NCBI RefSeq assembly: GCF_023699475.1
Contig: NZ_JALXFV010000005.1
Coordinates: 452,925-516,924, forward strand
Reading direction: 5' to 3'
DNA from: Halomarina rubra
Lineage (GTDB): Archaea > Halobacteriota > Halobacteria > Halobacteriales > Haloarculaceae
DNA: 64,000 nucleotides
Position numbers and translations under genes: made by a program. The notes beneath the pieces were generated by a model. The model searched no databases. It was not told the DNA's origin and saw only the letters and a list, made by a program, of their open reading frames with translations. This document shows, piece by piece, positions 17,303 through 25,042 of this stretch (the stretch's first letter is position 1; every line of letters begins with the position of its first letter).

Positions 17303-17839
17303 TCAGCCGCCATCGTACCGTTCGTCGGCGAACGCGGCGTCTATCTCGCCGGCGATGTCGGTCAGCCTGACCGCCGCCTGGGAGTACTGCAACACCTTCT
17401 GCATGTCCCCGTCGAGCTGGAACTTCCCGCTCATCATCCCGTCGATGATGCCGATCTCCTGGTCCAACAGCGCCTTCCAGGTCTCGGTGGGAGCCGTCAG
17501 TCGGAAGCCGGGGTCGACGCTGTCGGGTTCGACGAGTCGCGCGCCGGTACAGCGACCGTCTTCGAGACCGAGGTAGGCGCGCCCGACGTGGCCCTTCCCC
17601 TCCTCGGGCGTGACGTACTCGTCGAGTTCCTCGCGGAGGTACTCGGGCATCGCGGCGGTGTCCATCTCCTCGACGGGCATCTCCGTCATCTCGAAGAGGA
17701 AGTCCCCCTCGAAGTCGACGCCCCAGCCCTCACTCGCCTCGCGGTACGCCTCGTCGTCGTTGATGGCCTCCTCGTAGGCTTCGAACCACGCCTGGCTCGG
17801 GAACAGCAACGGGTCGGGGTCGTACTCAACGTTCGACAT
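17303..17839 (-). CDS. SCP2-like lipid-binding protein, second copy
   Basis: The protein has 178 residues, is very acidic, and starts MSNVEYDPDPLLFPSQAWFE. The central beta strands (VGRAYLGLEDGRC) and the helix IGIIDGMMSGKFQLDGDMQK match the tunnel-lining end of SCP2 domains. It is a diverged relative of the SCP2 protein encoded at 14084. It is probably a stand-alone lipid or acyl-CoA carrier. It is upstream of the membrane-protein gene on the same strand; its own 5' region (17840-17928) is AT-rich and probably contains the promoter. Confidence 0.75.
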   Translation of the reverse strand: MSNVEYDPDPLLFPSQAWFEAYEEAINDDEAYREASEGWGVDFEGDFLFEMTEMPVEEMDTAAMPEYLREELDEYVTPEEGKGHVGRAYLGLEDGRCTGARLVEPDSVDPGFRLTAPTETWKALLDQEIGIIDGMMSGKFQLDGDMQKVLQYSQAAVRLTDIAGEIDAAFADERYDGG

Positions 17840-17928
17840 TATCGTTCACGACATACAATGTCACGCAGACGGCTATCAACCTACCCCGGGTCATAAGAGG
17901 TCGTTTAAGAGGCACGGGCGACGCCCGC

Positions 17929-18501
17929 TCACGAACGGGACGGCGACGACGTGTCCCGGACGTCTTCGAGGACGTACCGGGTCTCGGGGTACGACTCGCC
18001 GCCGATGGTGGTCGGCTGTTCGTCGACGCGTTCGAACCCGAAGTGCTCGTAGAAGCCGCGGCCGGGTTCGTTCGCCGAGAGTACCATCGCGTTGACCCGG
18101 TCGACACCCGCGTCGGCGAGGGCGTCGACGGTCCGGTCGAGCAGGTCGCGGCCCAGGTTCTCCCGGCGGTGGTCGGGGTCGACGTACAGTCGCAGGATGT
18201 AGCCCTCGTGGTCGGTGTCGGTCCACGTCGCGTGGGCGAACCCGACGACGCTACTCTCGTCGCCCGCCTCGTTCTCTCCCTCACCACCCTCGCCGTCTCC
18301 CCCGTCTTCGCCCTCGGCGACGAGCACGAGGGTCCGACTGTCTCTGAGCTCCGCGGCGATGCCCTCGGCGGTGTACCAGTCGGTAACCGCCGTCTCGGCG
18401 GTCTCGCGGGTCAGGATGTCGGGGTAGTCGGTCGTCCACGACCGCTTCGCCACCTCGCGGATGGCCTCGATGTCGTCGCCGGTCGCCCGTCGAACGGTCA
18501 T
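17929..18501 (-). CDS. GNAT-family N-acetyltransferase
   Basis: From the ATG at 18501 the protein is 190 residues, starting MTVRRATGDDIEAIREVAKR, the normal GNAT N terminus. The acetyl-CoA site is at LRLYVDPDHRRENLGRDLLD (motif A with RRxxxGxxL) and the C-terminal strand NEPGRGFYEHFGFERV is typical. An insertion of Gly/Glu repeats (GEDGGDGEGGEGENEAGDES) sits in the loop before motif A, an unusual but plausible disordered linker. It transfers acetyl from acetyl-CoA to an unknown amine. It is divergent from the RecA-like/PolB-like cassette, with 245 bases between. Confidence 0.85.
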   Translation of the reverse strand: MTVRRATGDDIEAIREVAKRSWTTDYPDILTRETAETAVTDWYTAEGIAAELRDSRTLVLVAEGEDGGDGEGGEGENEAGDESSVVGFAHATWTDTDHEGYILRLYVDPDHRRENLGRDLLDRTVDALADAGVDRVNAMVLSANEPGRGFYEHFGFERVDEQPTTIGGESYPETRYVLEDVRDTSSPSRS

Positions 18502-18609
18502 GCCGTCGTGTACCACACGATTCGAGTTAACCGTTCGTTGTGTCGGCGAGACGTGAGCGTCCCGAAAGAGAGAACGAAGGCCCCGGGCCGCGAGCGACCG
18601 CTCGGAGAA

Positions 18610-18703
18610 TCGGAAACCGGTATCGGAAACGGGTCGAAGCCCCGATATCGCCACCTGTGGCGGTTCTCCGAGCGATGTAGTGAGTATCGGAACTTTCGGA
18701 AAC
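18610..18703. repeat. Four TCGGAA direct repeats upstream of the PolB-like cassette
   Basis: TCGGAAAC occurs at 18610, 18623 and 18696, and TCGGAACT at 18687, all in the same orientation in under 100 bases. The copies form two close pairs (13 and 9 bases apart). They lie in the divergent region between the GNAT gene and the cassette at 18747, just above the likely promoter, so they may be binding sites for a regulator. Confidence 0.45.
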
Positions 18704-18746
18704 GACCCTCCTAGCTACATCTGGGACGTGGCTCGTCCGTTGTAGT

Positions 18747-19424
18747 ATGTCAGTCAACACGGCCGTGGCCGGGGTGCCGTCGCTCCCGACGCTCGACACG
18801 GGTGTCACCCTGCTCGACGGGTCGGCCCGCGCCAGCGGCGTCGTCCACTCGCTCGTCGTCGACCACCTCTGCATCCGCCAGGGCGAGGCGGTGTGGGTCG
18901 ACAGTCACGGCACCGCCCGCACGGGCGACCTGCTGAACCTCGCACCGAGTCGACGCTTCCTCGACCGCATCGACGTCGCCCGTGGGTTCACCGCCTACCA
19001 GCACCGAAGCCTGCTCGACGCGCTCGCGACCCGCGTCGACGGCGAGACGGCACTCGTCGTCGTCCCCGAACTCGACTACCCGTACCGCGAGGGCGACCTC
19101 GACGCCGGGGCCGCAGACCGGATGCTCGCCAGCGCGCTCGACCGACTGCGGGCGCTCGCCGACGAGTGGGACGTGCCGGTGTTGGTGACCCGCCACGCGA
19201 GCGGGGACGCCGTCGAAGCCTGCGCCGACCGCGTGCTGACGGTCGTCCCGACCCGACACGGCCCGCGGTTCGTCGAGGACTCCGAGGGGGCGTTCGAGAC
19301 GCTCGTCTACCGCGACGGGCGGACCGTCCAGACGACCATCGCGTTCTGGGCCGGGGTGCTCGCCGAACGCCAGCAGGCCCGCGAGGCGCTCAGACAGGAG
19401 GTGTTGGCGCGTGGGGCGAACTAA
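18747..19424 (+). CDS. RecA-fold protein without Walker A
   Basis: This 225-residue protein has the strand and helix order of a RecA/RadA-type core. A Walker B-like strand ALVVVPELDYPYRE is present near residue 110 and is followed by a long helix and WDVPVLVTRHASGDAVEACA. In the place of a P-loop it reads IRQGEAVWVDSHGTARTGDL, which has no GKT/S. ATP hydrolysis is therefore doubtful. The C terminus is a coiled-coil-like helix (AERQQAREALRQEV). It is the first gene of a three-gene run: the next ORF overlaps it by 14 bases and the PolB-like gene follows. A structural partner of that polymerase is inferred. Confidence 0.6.
   Translation: MSVNTAVAGVPSLPTLDTGVTLLDGSARASGVVHSLVVDHLCIRQGEAVWVDSHGTARTGDLLNLAPSRRFLDRIDVARGFTAYQHRSLLDALATRVDGETALVVVPELDYPYREGDLDAGAADRMLASALDRLRALADEWDVPVLVTRHASGDAVEACADRVLTVVPTRHGPRFVEDSEGAFETLVYRDGRTVQTTIAFWAGVLAERQQAREALRQEVLARGAN
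19396..19403 (+). promoter_or_regulatory. Shine-Dalgarno site deciding the 19411 start
   Basis: AGGAGGTG lies inside the end of the RecA-like gene and 7 bases before the GTG at 19411. It supports the GTG start of the second cassette gene and the 14-base overlap with the first. Confidence 0.6.
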
Positions 19425-19725
19425 CCCGACCTACCGCGACCTGCTGCGGGGCATCGAGGAACGCTGGAGCGACTACCGCCGGGCGCTCCGCCGTGACGAC
19501 CAGTTCGTCCTCGACCGCCTGTTCGAGTACGCCGGCGAGCACGCCGACGCCGCCAGCTACCTCAACCACCGCTCGCCGCTCCTCCCGGTGTTCGTCGCGG
19601 TCGACCTCGAACAGGAGAAGCGCCTGGACGACCTGGAAGACCGCCTCGACACGCTGGAGACGGACCTGAACGAGCGAGGCGTCGACGGCGACGAGTCGAC
19701 CCCGGAGGAGGAATCGGGTCGCTGA
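19411..19725 (+). CDS. Small helical protein of the PolB-like cassette
   Basis: The protein has 104 residues from GTG at 19411. The N-terminal half is mixed helix with aromatic and charged residues (MGRTNPTYRDLLRGIEERWS); the middle holds a Pro-bordered hydrophobic segment LLPVFVAVDLEQEK, and the C-terminal third is a heptad-like coiled coil (LDDLEDRLDTLETDLNERG). It ends in an acidic tail. No catalytic motif is present. It overlaps the RecA-like gene by 14 bases and is 3 bases from the PolB-like gene, so it is probably a bridging subunit (inference). No named family is claimed. Confidence 0.7.
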   Translation: MGRTNPTYRDLLRGIEERWSDYRRALRRDDQFVLDRLFEYAGEHADAASYLNHRSPLLPVFVAVDLEQEKRLDDLEDRLDTLETDLNERGVDGDESTPEEESGR

Positions 19726-19728
19726 GCG

Positions 19729-21906
19729 ATGGTGTTCAAAGTCGACTACCGCGACGGCGACGTGCTGCGCTGGTCGGCCACCGCTTCGGGTGCGAGCGTC
19801 GACCGCGACACGGAGTACACCCCCGCGCTCTACGTCACCGCCGAGACCCCCGCCGCCGTCGGGGACGTCCGCGAGCACCTGGAGCGCCACCCACGGGTCG
19901 TCCGGACGGTGCTGGAGTCCCACCGCCGCGGGTTCCGCTCCGACGTCGAGGAGACCCTGCGGGTCGACGTGGCGTCCATCGACGACGTGACGCCGGTCGC
20001 CCACACCGTCCAGGGGTGGGGCGACCCCGGCACCTACCGCCTGTACGACGTCGACTTCAGCCGGGAGTTCCGCCACTGTCTCGACGAGGGGCTGTCGCCG
20101 GTGCCCGACCGGGACCTCCGGACGCTCGCCATCGAGGCGACGCCGCGGGCGCTGGCTGGAGAGACGCTCGGACAGGTGAGCGTCGACAGCGAGACCGTGA
20201 CGGGCGACGACTGGACACTCGCCACGACGGTCTGTGACCGCATCGCCGAGCGCGACCCGGACGTGCTGGTCGTGAACACCGCCGCGGTGCTCGCACGGGT
20301 GAACCGACTCCTCGGCGAACGACCGGGCGAAGGGGACGCCTACCACCTCGGGCGACTGCCGGGGTTCGAGCAGTTGGCGGGGCGCTCGACGTACGAGAGC
20401 TACGGGCGGGTCGGCCACTCGCCGGCGCGGTACACGGTGCCGGGACGGGTCATAATCGACCGCTCGAACTCGTTTCTCTGGTCGGAGACGAACCTCGCGG
20501 GCTGTCTCGACATGGTCGAGCGGTCGGGGAAACCCCTCCAGGAACTCGGCTGGGCGTCCATCGGCAACGTGCTGACGGCGATGCAGGTCCGGGAGGCACG
20601 GGCTCGCGACGTGCTCACGCCGTGGCACTCCTGGCGACACGAGCAGTTCAAGCGCGCCGGCCAACTCCACGACGCCGACCGCGGAGGGACGACGCTCTCC
20701 CCGAGGGTGGGGGTCCACGAGGACGTCCACGAACTCGACTTCTCCAGTCTCTACCCGAACGTCATCGTCACGCGGAACGTCAGTCCCGAGACGACACGGT
20801 GTGACTGCCATCGCGGACGACCGGACGTGCCCGGTCTCGACTACGCCGTCTGTGACGAGCAGGGCTACCTCCCCGAGGTGCTCGAACCGCTCGTCGACGA
20901 CCGCGACGCCATCAAAGCCCGGCTGCGGGACTGTTCGGACCCCGAAGAGCGCGCGGTCCTCGAAGGGCGGTCGGCGGCCATCAAGTGGGTGCTCGTCAGC
21001 TGTTTCGGCTACCAGGGGTTCTCGAACGCGAAGTTCGGTCGAATCGAGTGTCACGAGGCCATCAACGCCTACGCTCGCGAGATACTGCTGGACGCGAAGG
21101 CGACCCTCGAGCGCAACGGCTGGCGGGTCGTCCACGGCATCGTCGACTCGCTGTGGGTCACCGCTCGTGAGGACGAGCTTCAGGTCCCGCTCGACGCGCT
21201 CTGTACGGCCATCACCGACGAGACCGGTATCCGACTGGAGTACGAGGGGCGGTTCGACTGGGTGGCGTTCGTCCCGCGACGGACGTCGAACACCGGCGCG
21301 CTCACGAAGTACTTCGGCCGGCGGGCCGACCGTCGGACGGACGACCCCGCGGCGTACAAGTTCCGGGGTATCGAGTGTCGCCAGCGGTCGACGCCGCCGT
21401 TCGTCGCCGACGTCCAGCGGGAACTGATCCGGGTGTTCGACAGGACTCGCTCGCCGGAGGCGGTGTGTACGCGGCTGGCGACGCGACTCGCCGACCTCCG
21501 GAACGGCGCGGTCGACCCCTCGGAGCTAGTCGTCGAGAACCGCGTCTCGAAGACGGCCGACGAGTACGTTCAGGCGACGCGTAACGCCGCCGCACTGGAG
21601 CGGTCGGCGTCGTTAGGCGTCGCGAAACACCCCGGCGAGAGCGTCGGCTACGTCGTCGTCGACGACGACGCGGCCGCCCCCGAGCGGGTGAGGCTGGCCT
21701 CCGAAGCTCCCGCGACCTACGACACCGAGTTCTACGCGGGGCTGCTCGTCCGGGCGGCCGAGAGCGTCTGCTCGCCGGTCGGTTGGCGCGAGGCCGACGT
21801 CGACGCGGCGCTCGCCGAGACGACGGACCGTCGACTCACCGACGGGGAGTGGGGCGAGCGAGAGGCACGAGGCGCTCAGGCGAGTCGGTCGGACCCCCAG
21901 GCGTGA
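19729..21906 (+). CDS. Family-B DNA polymerase-like protein with altered active sites
   Basis: The protein has 725 residues, near the size of archaeal PolB. Motif A is intact, DFSSLYPNVI (Asp337). Motif B is KWVLVSCFGYQGF (Lys419), so the usual Asn-Ser becomes Val-Ser and Tyr becomes Phe. Motif C is HGIVDSLW instead of YGDTDS: the first metal Asp is Ile471 while Asp473 stays. In the exonuclease I position LAIEA replaces DIE (Ala134), and no clear ExoII Asp is found. Loss of these carboxylates suggests little or no normal polymerase or proofreading activity. The C-terminal third (thumb and beyond) has VVENRVSKTADEYVQ, usual in PolB. It overlaps PadR convergently by 31 bases. Confidence 0.85.
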   Translation: MVFKVDYRDGDVLRWSATASGASVDRDTEYTPALYVTAETPAAVGDVREHLERHPRVVRTVLESHRRGFRSDVEETLRVDVASIDDVTPVAHTVQGWGDPGTYRLYDVDFSREFRHCLDEGLSPVPDRDLRTLAIEATPRALAGETLGQVSVDSETVTGDDWTLATTVCDRIAERDPDVLVVNTAAVLARVNRLLGERPGEGDAYHLGRLPGFEQLAGRSTYESYGRVGHSPARYTVPGRVIIDRSNSFLWSETNLAGCLDMVERSGKPLQELGWASIGNVLTAMQVREARARDVLTPWHSWRHEQFKRAGQLHDADRGGTTLSPRVGVHEDVHELDFSSLYPNVIVTRNVSPETTRCDCHRGRPDVPGLDYAVCDEQGYLPEVLEPLVDDRDAIKARLRDCSDPEERAVLEGRSAAIKWVLVSCFGYQGFSNAKFGRIECHEAINAYAREILLDAKATLERNGWRVVHGIVDSLWVTAREDELQVPLDALCTAITDETGIRLEYEGRFDWVAFVPRRTSNTGALTKYFGRRADRRTDDPAAYKFRGIECRQRSTPPFVADVQRELIRVFDRTRSPEAVCTRLATRLADLRNGAVDPSELVVENRVSKTADEYVQATRNAAALERSASLGVAKHPGESVGYVVVDDDAAAPERVRLASEAPATYDTEFYAGLLVRAAESVCSPVGWREADVDAALAETTDRRLTDGEWGEREARGAQASRSDPQA

Positions 21907-22208
21907 TACTCCTCGAGCGCCGCGAGGCCGGCGTCGGTGATGGCGTAGTAGTTCGTCCGGCGGTCGATGGTCCCCTTCGAGACCAGCCCGGCGTCGACGA
22001 CCGTGTCGAGGTTCGGGTAGAGTCGGCCGTGGGTAATCTCCTGGCCCGACTGCGCTTCGAGGTCCTCCTTGATGGACTGGCCCGACGGCTGGTCCAGTCC
22101 GGCGATGACGTACAGCAGGTCGCGCTGGAACCCGGTCAACCCGTGGATGGAACGACTGCTCGCACTGGCTCCGGTCCCGGCTGCGACACCTTCGTCTGGC
22201 GTGGACAT
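21876..22208 (-). CDS. PadR-family transcription regulator
   Basis: This 110-residue protein has a Ser/Ala/Gly-rich N terminus, then a winged helix: LTGFQRDLLYVIAGLDQPSG, QEITHGRLYPNLDTVVDAGL, and a wing with RRTNYYAITDAG. This is the standard PadR arrangement, in which a dimer binds an inverted repeat in its target promoter. It lies downstream of the RND exporter on the same strand, with 320 bases between. PadR proteins commonly repress efflux genes, so it may control the RND/surface-protein operon (inference). Its 3' end overlaps the PolB-like gene by 31 bases in the convergent sense. Confidence 0.9.
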   Translation of the reverse strand: MSTPDEGVAAGTGASASSRSIHGLTGFQRDLLYVIAGLDQPSGQSIKEDLEAQSGQEITHGRLYPNLDTVVDAGLVSKGTIDRRTNYYAITDAGLAALEEYHAWGSDRLA

Positions 22209-22528
22209 GGTCCGCTATAGGTATCAGCGGTGTATTGTTATACTCCGCCAAGACACTCAACAGAACGCAACAGTAACCGTTGCACGACTGTCTTCGGCCG
22301 TATGCTGTGCTTTATGCTTCATCTGGGAAGCTCTCGGAACGAACGAGGTGGTCGTCGGACGACCACCTAGAGGCACGTGCCAACATTTGCCGCGATACGT
22401 AGGCGCATGTACCTGGGGCGATGACTGTTGGCTGACGGCGCTGTGTAGGCAACAGCCTGGCTATCATTGTCGGGGGGCGTCACCGTCGCGCCCCACTTCC
22501 GTTTACCACCGAGCCTCGCCGCTAGCGC
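22209..22528. other. 320-base intergenic region, promoter and palindrome
   Basis: No gene is seen here. The right part holds the downstream side of the RND gene. The left part is AT-rich just above the PadR start (GTATCAGCGGTGTATTGTTATAC, quoted in pieces: GTATTGTTATAC at about 22231) and includes GTAT-N4-ATAC, a small palindrome. A strong inverted repeat at 22346-22368 is annotated separately. Confidence 0.5.
22346..22368. repeat. 11-bp perfect inverted repeat between RND and PadR genes
   Basis: AGGTGGTCGTC (22346-22356) is the exact reverse complement of GACGACCACCT (22358-22368), with one base between. A one-base centre would be strained as an RNA hairpin, so a protein-binding palindrome is at least as likely as a terminator for the RND operon. 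Confidence 0.5.
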
Positions 22529-25042
22529 TCAGTTCGCGAGCGCGTCCCACGCGACCACCACCGAGGGCGTGACGACGAGGGCGGTGACGTAGGAGTAGAC
22601 GACCGTGAGCGCGACGAGGACGCCGAACTGCCCGAGGACGGGGAAGATAGCGAACACGAGTACGCCGATGCCCGACGCCGTGGTGAGCATGCTCCCCGTG
22701 AGCGCGCCGCCGGTGCCCGCGACGGTCCGGTCGAGCGCGGCGAACACGTCGCCCGTGAGGCGGTACTCGTCGACGAACCGGTGGACGACGTGGACGGAGT
22801 AGTCGATGCCGAGTCCCAGCGCGATGGCGAGGATGGTCGCCGTCAGCGCGTTGAACGGGATGTCGAGCAGGCGCATCGTCCCGGCGAGCAGCGCTACCGA
22901 CACGACGATGGGCGCGAGGTTGACCAGCCCCAGCGACGCCCGCCGTTCGAGGACGTGGTAGACGGCGAGCAGAAACACCGCCGTCGCGACGAGCGCGACC
23001 GCCAGACTCCGAAGCGTCGACTCCAGGATGACGTCCGCGGTCGCCTCGAAGACGACGATGGGCCCGGTCGCCGTCGCTGCCAGCCGGTAGCGGTCGGCCA
23101 TCTCGCGGGCGTCGGCCGTGACCTCGGCCTGGTCGGCGTCGGCCTCGACGGCGTAGACGACCTGCGTGCTCGTGTACTCCTCGTCGATGTAGTGGAGCGC
23201 CTGCGCGCGGGCCGGCGAGGCCAACAGCGCGTCGTAGATCCGTTCGAGGTCGTCGTCGGGGACGCCGTCGTCGTCGACGTCGTTTCGCTCGACGAGTGCC
23301 CGGAACGCGGGGTCGCGAGCGGCGTAGTCGTCGACGACCGTCAGGATGCTCGTCGGCTCCGCACGCCGGTTCTCGGCGACGAACGAGTCGGGCGGGTCGC
23401 GATTCGCACGCTGGAGCGATTCGAGCGCGTAGTCTGCCGTCAGCGGCCCTTCGGCGTAGACGGTGACGGTGTCGTCCTCTGCGGAGGCGAACTTCGATTC
23501 GAGCAGGTCGAGCGTCCCCGTGACGGTGTACTCGCCGGGTGCGAACGGTTCGGGCAGCGCCTCCAGGTACGCGGGGGCGTCGTCGGGAGGGAGGAAGTCC
23601 TCGGTGTCGAACGACGTCCCCACGCCGGTCGCGTAGACCGCCGACCCGGCGGTTAGGACGACGATACCAGCGAGAAACAGGTACGGCGCACGGCGGGCGA
23701 CGACGACGCCGACCGAGAGCACGCGAGCGAGCGCCGACCCCTCCGCCCCCAGCGGGCGCTCGCCGAACCGCGGCAGGCCCCACCGGTCGCTGCGGGTGTC
23801 GACGGCGACCTTCGTCGCCGGGAGGAAGAGACCGAAGATGAGGAACGTGAAGACGATGCCGACGGCGGCGATGAACCCGAAGTCGCGGATGGGCGCGAGT
23901 CTGCTGACGCCGTTGGAGGCGAAGCCGAAGACGGTCGTCCCGGTGACGATGAAGAACGCGACGAGCAGTTGGTCGGTCGCGGTCCGCATCGACGGGCGGA
24001 CCGCCCGGCCCGCGACGCGCTCCTCGCGATAGCGGTTGATGGCGTGGATGCCGAAGTCGATACCGACCGCGAGCAAGAGCGGCGGGACGGCGATGAGCAA
24101 CTGCGAGAACGGGATGCCCGCCAGTCCGAGGAAGCCGAACGTCCAGAGCACCGCCATCGCGAGGGCGACGACGCCCAACAGCAGGTCCAGCGGGTCGCGA
24201 TAGGAGACCACGAGGAACAGGACGATGAGCACGACGGCGGCGGGGACGACGATGAGCAACGAGTCGCCGATGACCGTCTGGCTCTCGGCGGCGATAATCC
24301 CCGCCCCGAACACGGTGACGTCGGCGTCGACCGTGCTCGCGACGAACCGGGCCTCCTCCTGGATAGGCGTCAGTGGACTCTCGCCGCTCTGGCCCGCCGA
24401 CTGGGAGACCCCCCCAGGGACGTCGTGTTCGACGACGCCGATGGTCGCCGACGCCGTGGCCGCCTCGCGGTCGAAGTCGTCGCTGACGACCCCGAGGAAG
24501 GCGTCGGTGGCCGCCGCTCGTCGGACGGCCTCGCGGACCTGTGACTCGCTGGCTCCGTCGATGGCGGCGTACTGGGCGTCGAGCGTCGTCGCGTCGGGGT
24601 CGATGGTCTGGGCGACGATGGCCGCGGCGCTCGACGTCGACGCGACGCGCATCGAGGGACGGTCGGCCATCCGGCGCTGGACCGTCAGCATCGACAGCAG
24701 TTGGTCGCTCGCGAGCACGTTCGTCCCCTGCTGGACGAGCTGGGTCGTCCCGTTCGTCGTCGCGAACGGGGGGGTGAACTCCTGGTTCACTCGGTCGAGC
24801 GCCACCTGCTCGGGGCTGTCCTCGGTGAACTGCTCGGTGCCGGCCTCGGTCGAGATGTTGCCGACCCCGACGGCGAACACCGCCGACACCATCAAGAACG
24901 CGACGACGACGGCCACCGGCCGCTCCGTTATCCAGTCGTCGACGCGGTCGATGGCGCGCTGGTAGAGCCGTTCGGAGCGCTCGGGACGCTCGTCGGTGCC
25001 GCCGTCCGAGTGAGCCGCGTCGGAGCGGTCGGGGCGGGTCAC
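22529..25042 (-). CDS. RND/MMPL-family membrane exporter
   Basis: A GTG start gives 837 residues. One N-terminal transmembrane helix (VVVAFLMVSAVFAVGV) is followed by a large extracytoplasmic domain, five or so helices, then a second similar half: the pseudo-twofold layout of RND pumps. Proton-relay type motifs LAVGIDFGIHAINR in the first half and LGLGIDYSVHVVHR in the second are conserved. The family exports lipids or hydrophobic compounds. Its start directly abuts the stop of the surface-protein gene upstream (TGA then GTG, no gap), so the two are co-expressed and probably one machine. An Asp/Glu-rich 40-residue N terminus faces the cytoplasm. Confidence 0.9.
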   Translation of the reverse strand: MTRPDRSDAAHSDGGTDERPERSERLYQRAIDRVDDWITERPVAVVVAFLMVSAVFAVGVGNISTEAGTEQFTEDSPEQVALDRVNQEFTPPFATTNGTTQLVQQGTNVLASDQLLSMLTVQRRMADRPSMRVASTSSAAAIVAQTIDPDATTLDAQYAAIDGASESQVREAVRRAAATDAFLGVVSDDFDREAATASATIGVVEHDVPGGVSQSAGQSGESPLTPIQEEARFVASTVDADVTVFGAGIIAAESQTVIGDSLLIVVPAAVVLIVLFLVVSYRDPLDLLLGVVALAMAVLWTFGFLGLAGIPFSQLLIAVPPLLLAVGIDFGIHAINRYREERVAGRAVRPSMRTATDQLLVAFFIVTGTTVFGFASNGVSRLAPIRDFGFIAAVGIVFTFLIFGLFLPATKVAVDTRSDRWGLPRFGERPLGAEGSALARVLSVGVVVARRAPYLFLAGIVVLTAGSAVYATGVGTSFDTEDFLPPDDAPAYLEALPEPFAPGEYTVTGTLDLLESKFASAEDDTVTVYAEGPLTADYALESLQRANRDPPDSFVAENRRAEPTSILTVVDDYAARDPAFRALVERNDVDDDGVPDDDLERIYDALLASPARAQALHYIDEEYTSTQVVYAVEADADQAEVTADAREMADRYRLAATATGPIVVFEATADVILESTLRSLAVALVATAVFLLAVYHVLERRASLGLVNLAPIVVSVALLAGTMRLLDIPFNALTATILAIALGLGIDYSVHVVHRFVDEYRLTGDVFAALDRTVAGTGGALTGSMLTTASGIGVLVFAIFPVLGQFGVLVALTVVYSYVTALVVTPSVVVAWDALAN

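Noticed and set aside
19729-21906. PolB-like gene as the main replicative polymerase
   Set aside because: Motif C and the exonuclease site are altered, and the gene sits in a RecA-like cassette rather than near replication genes.
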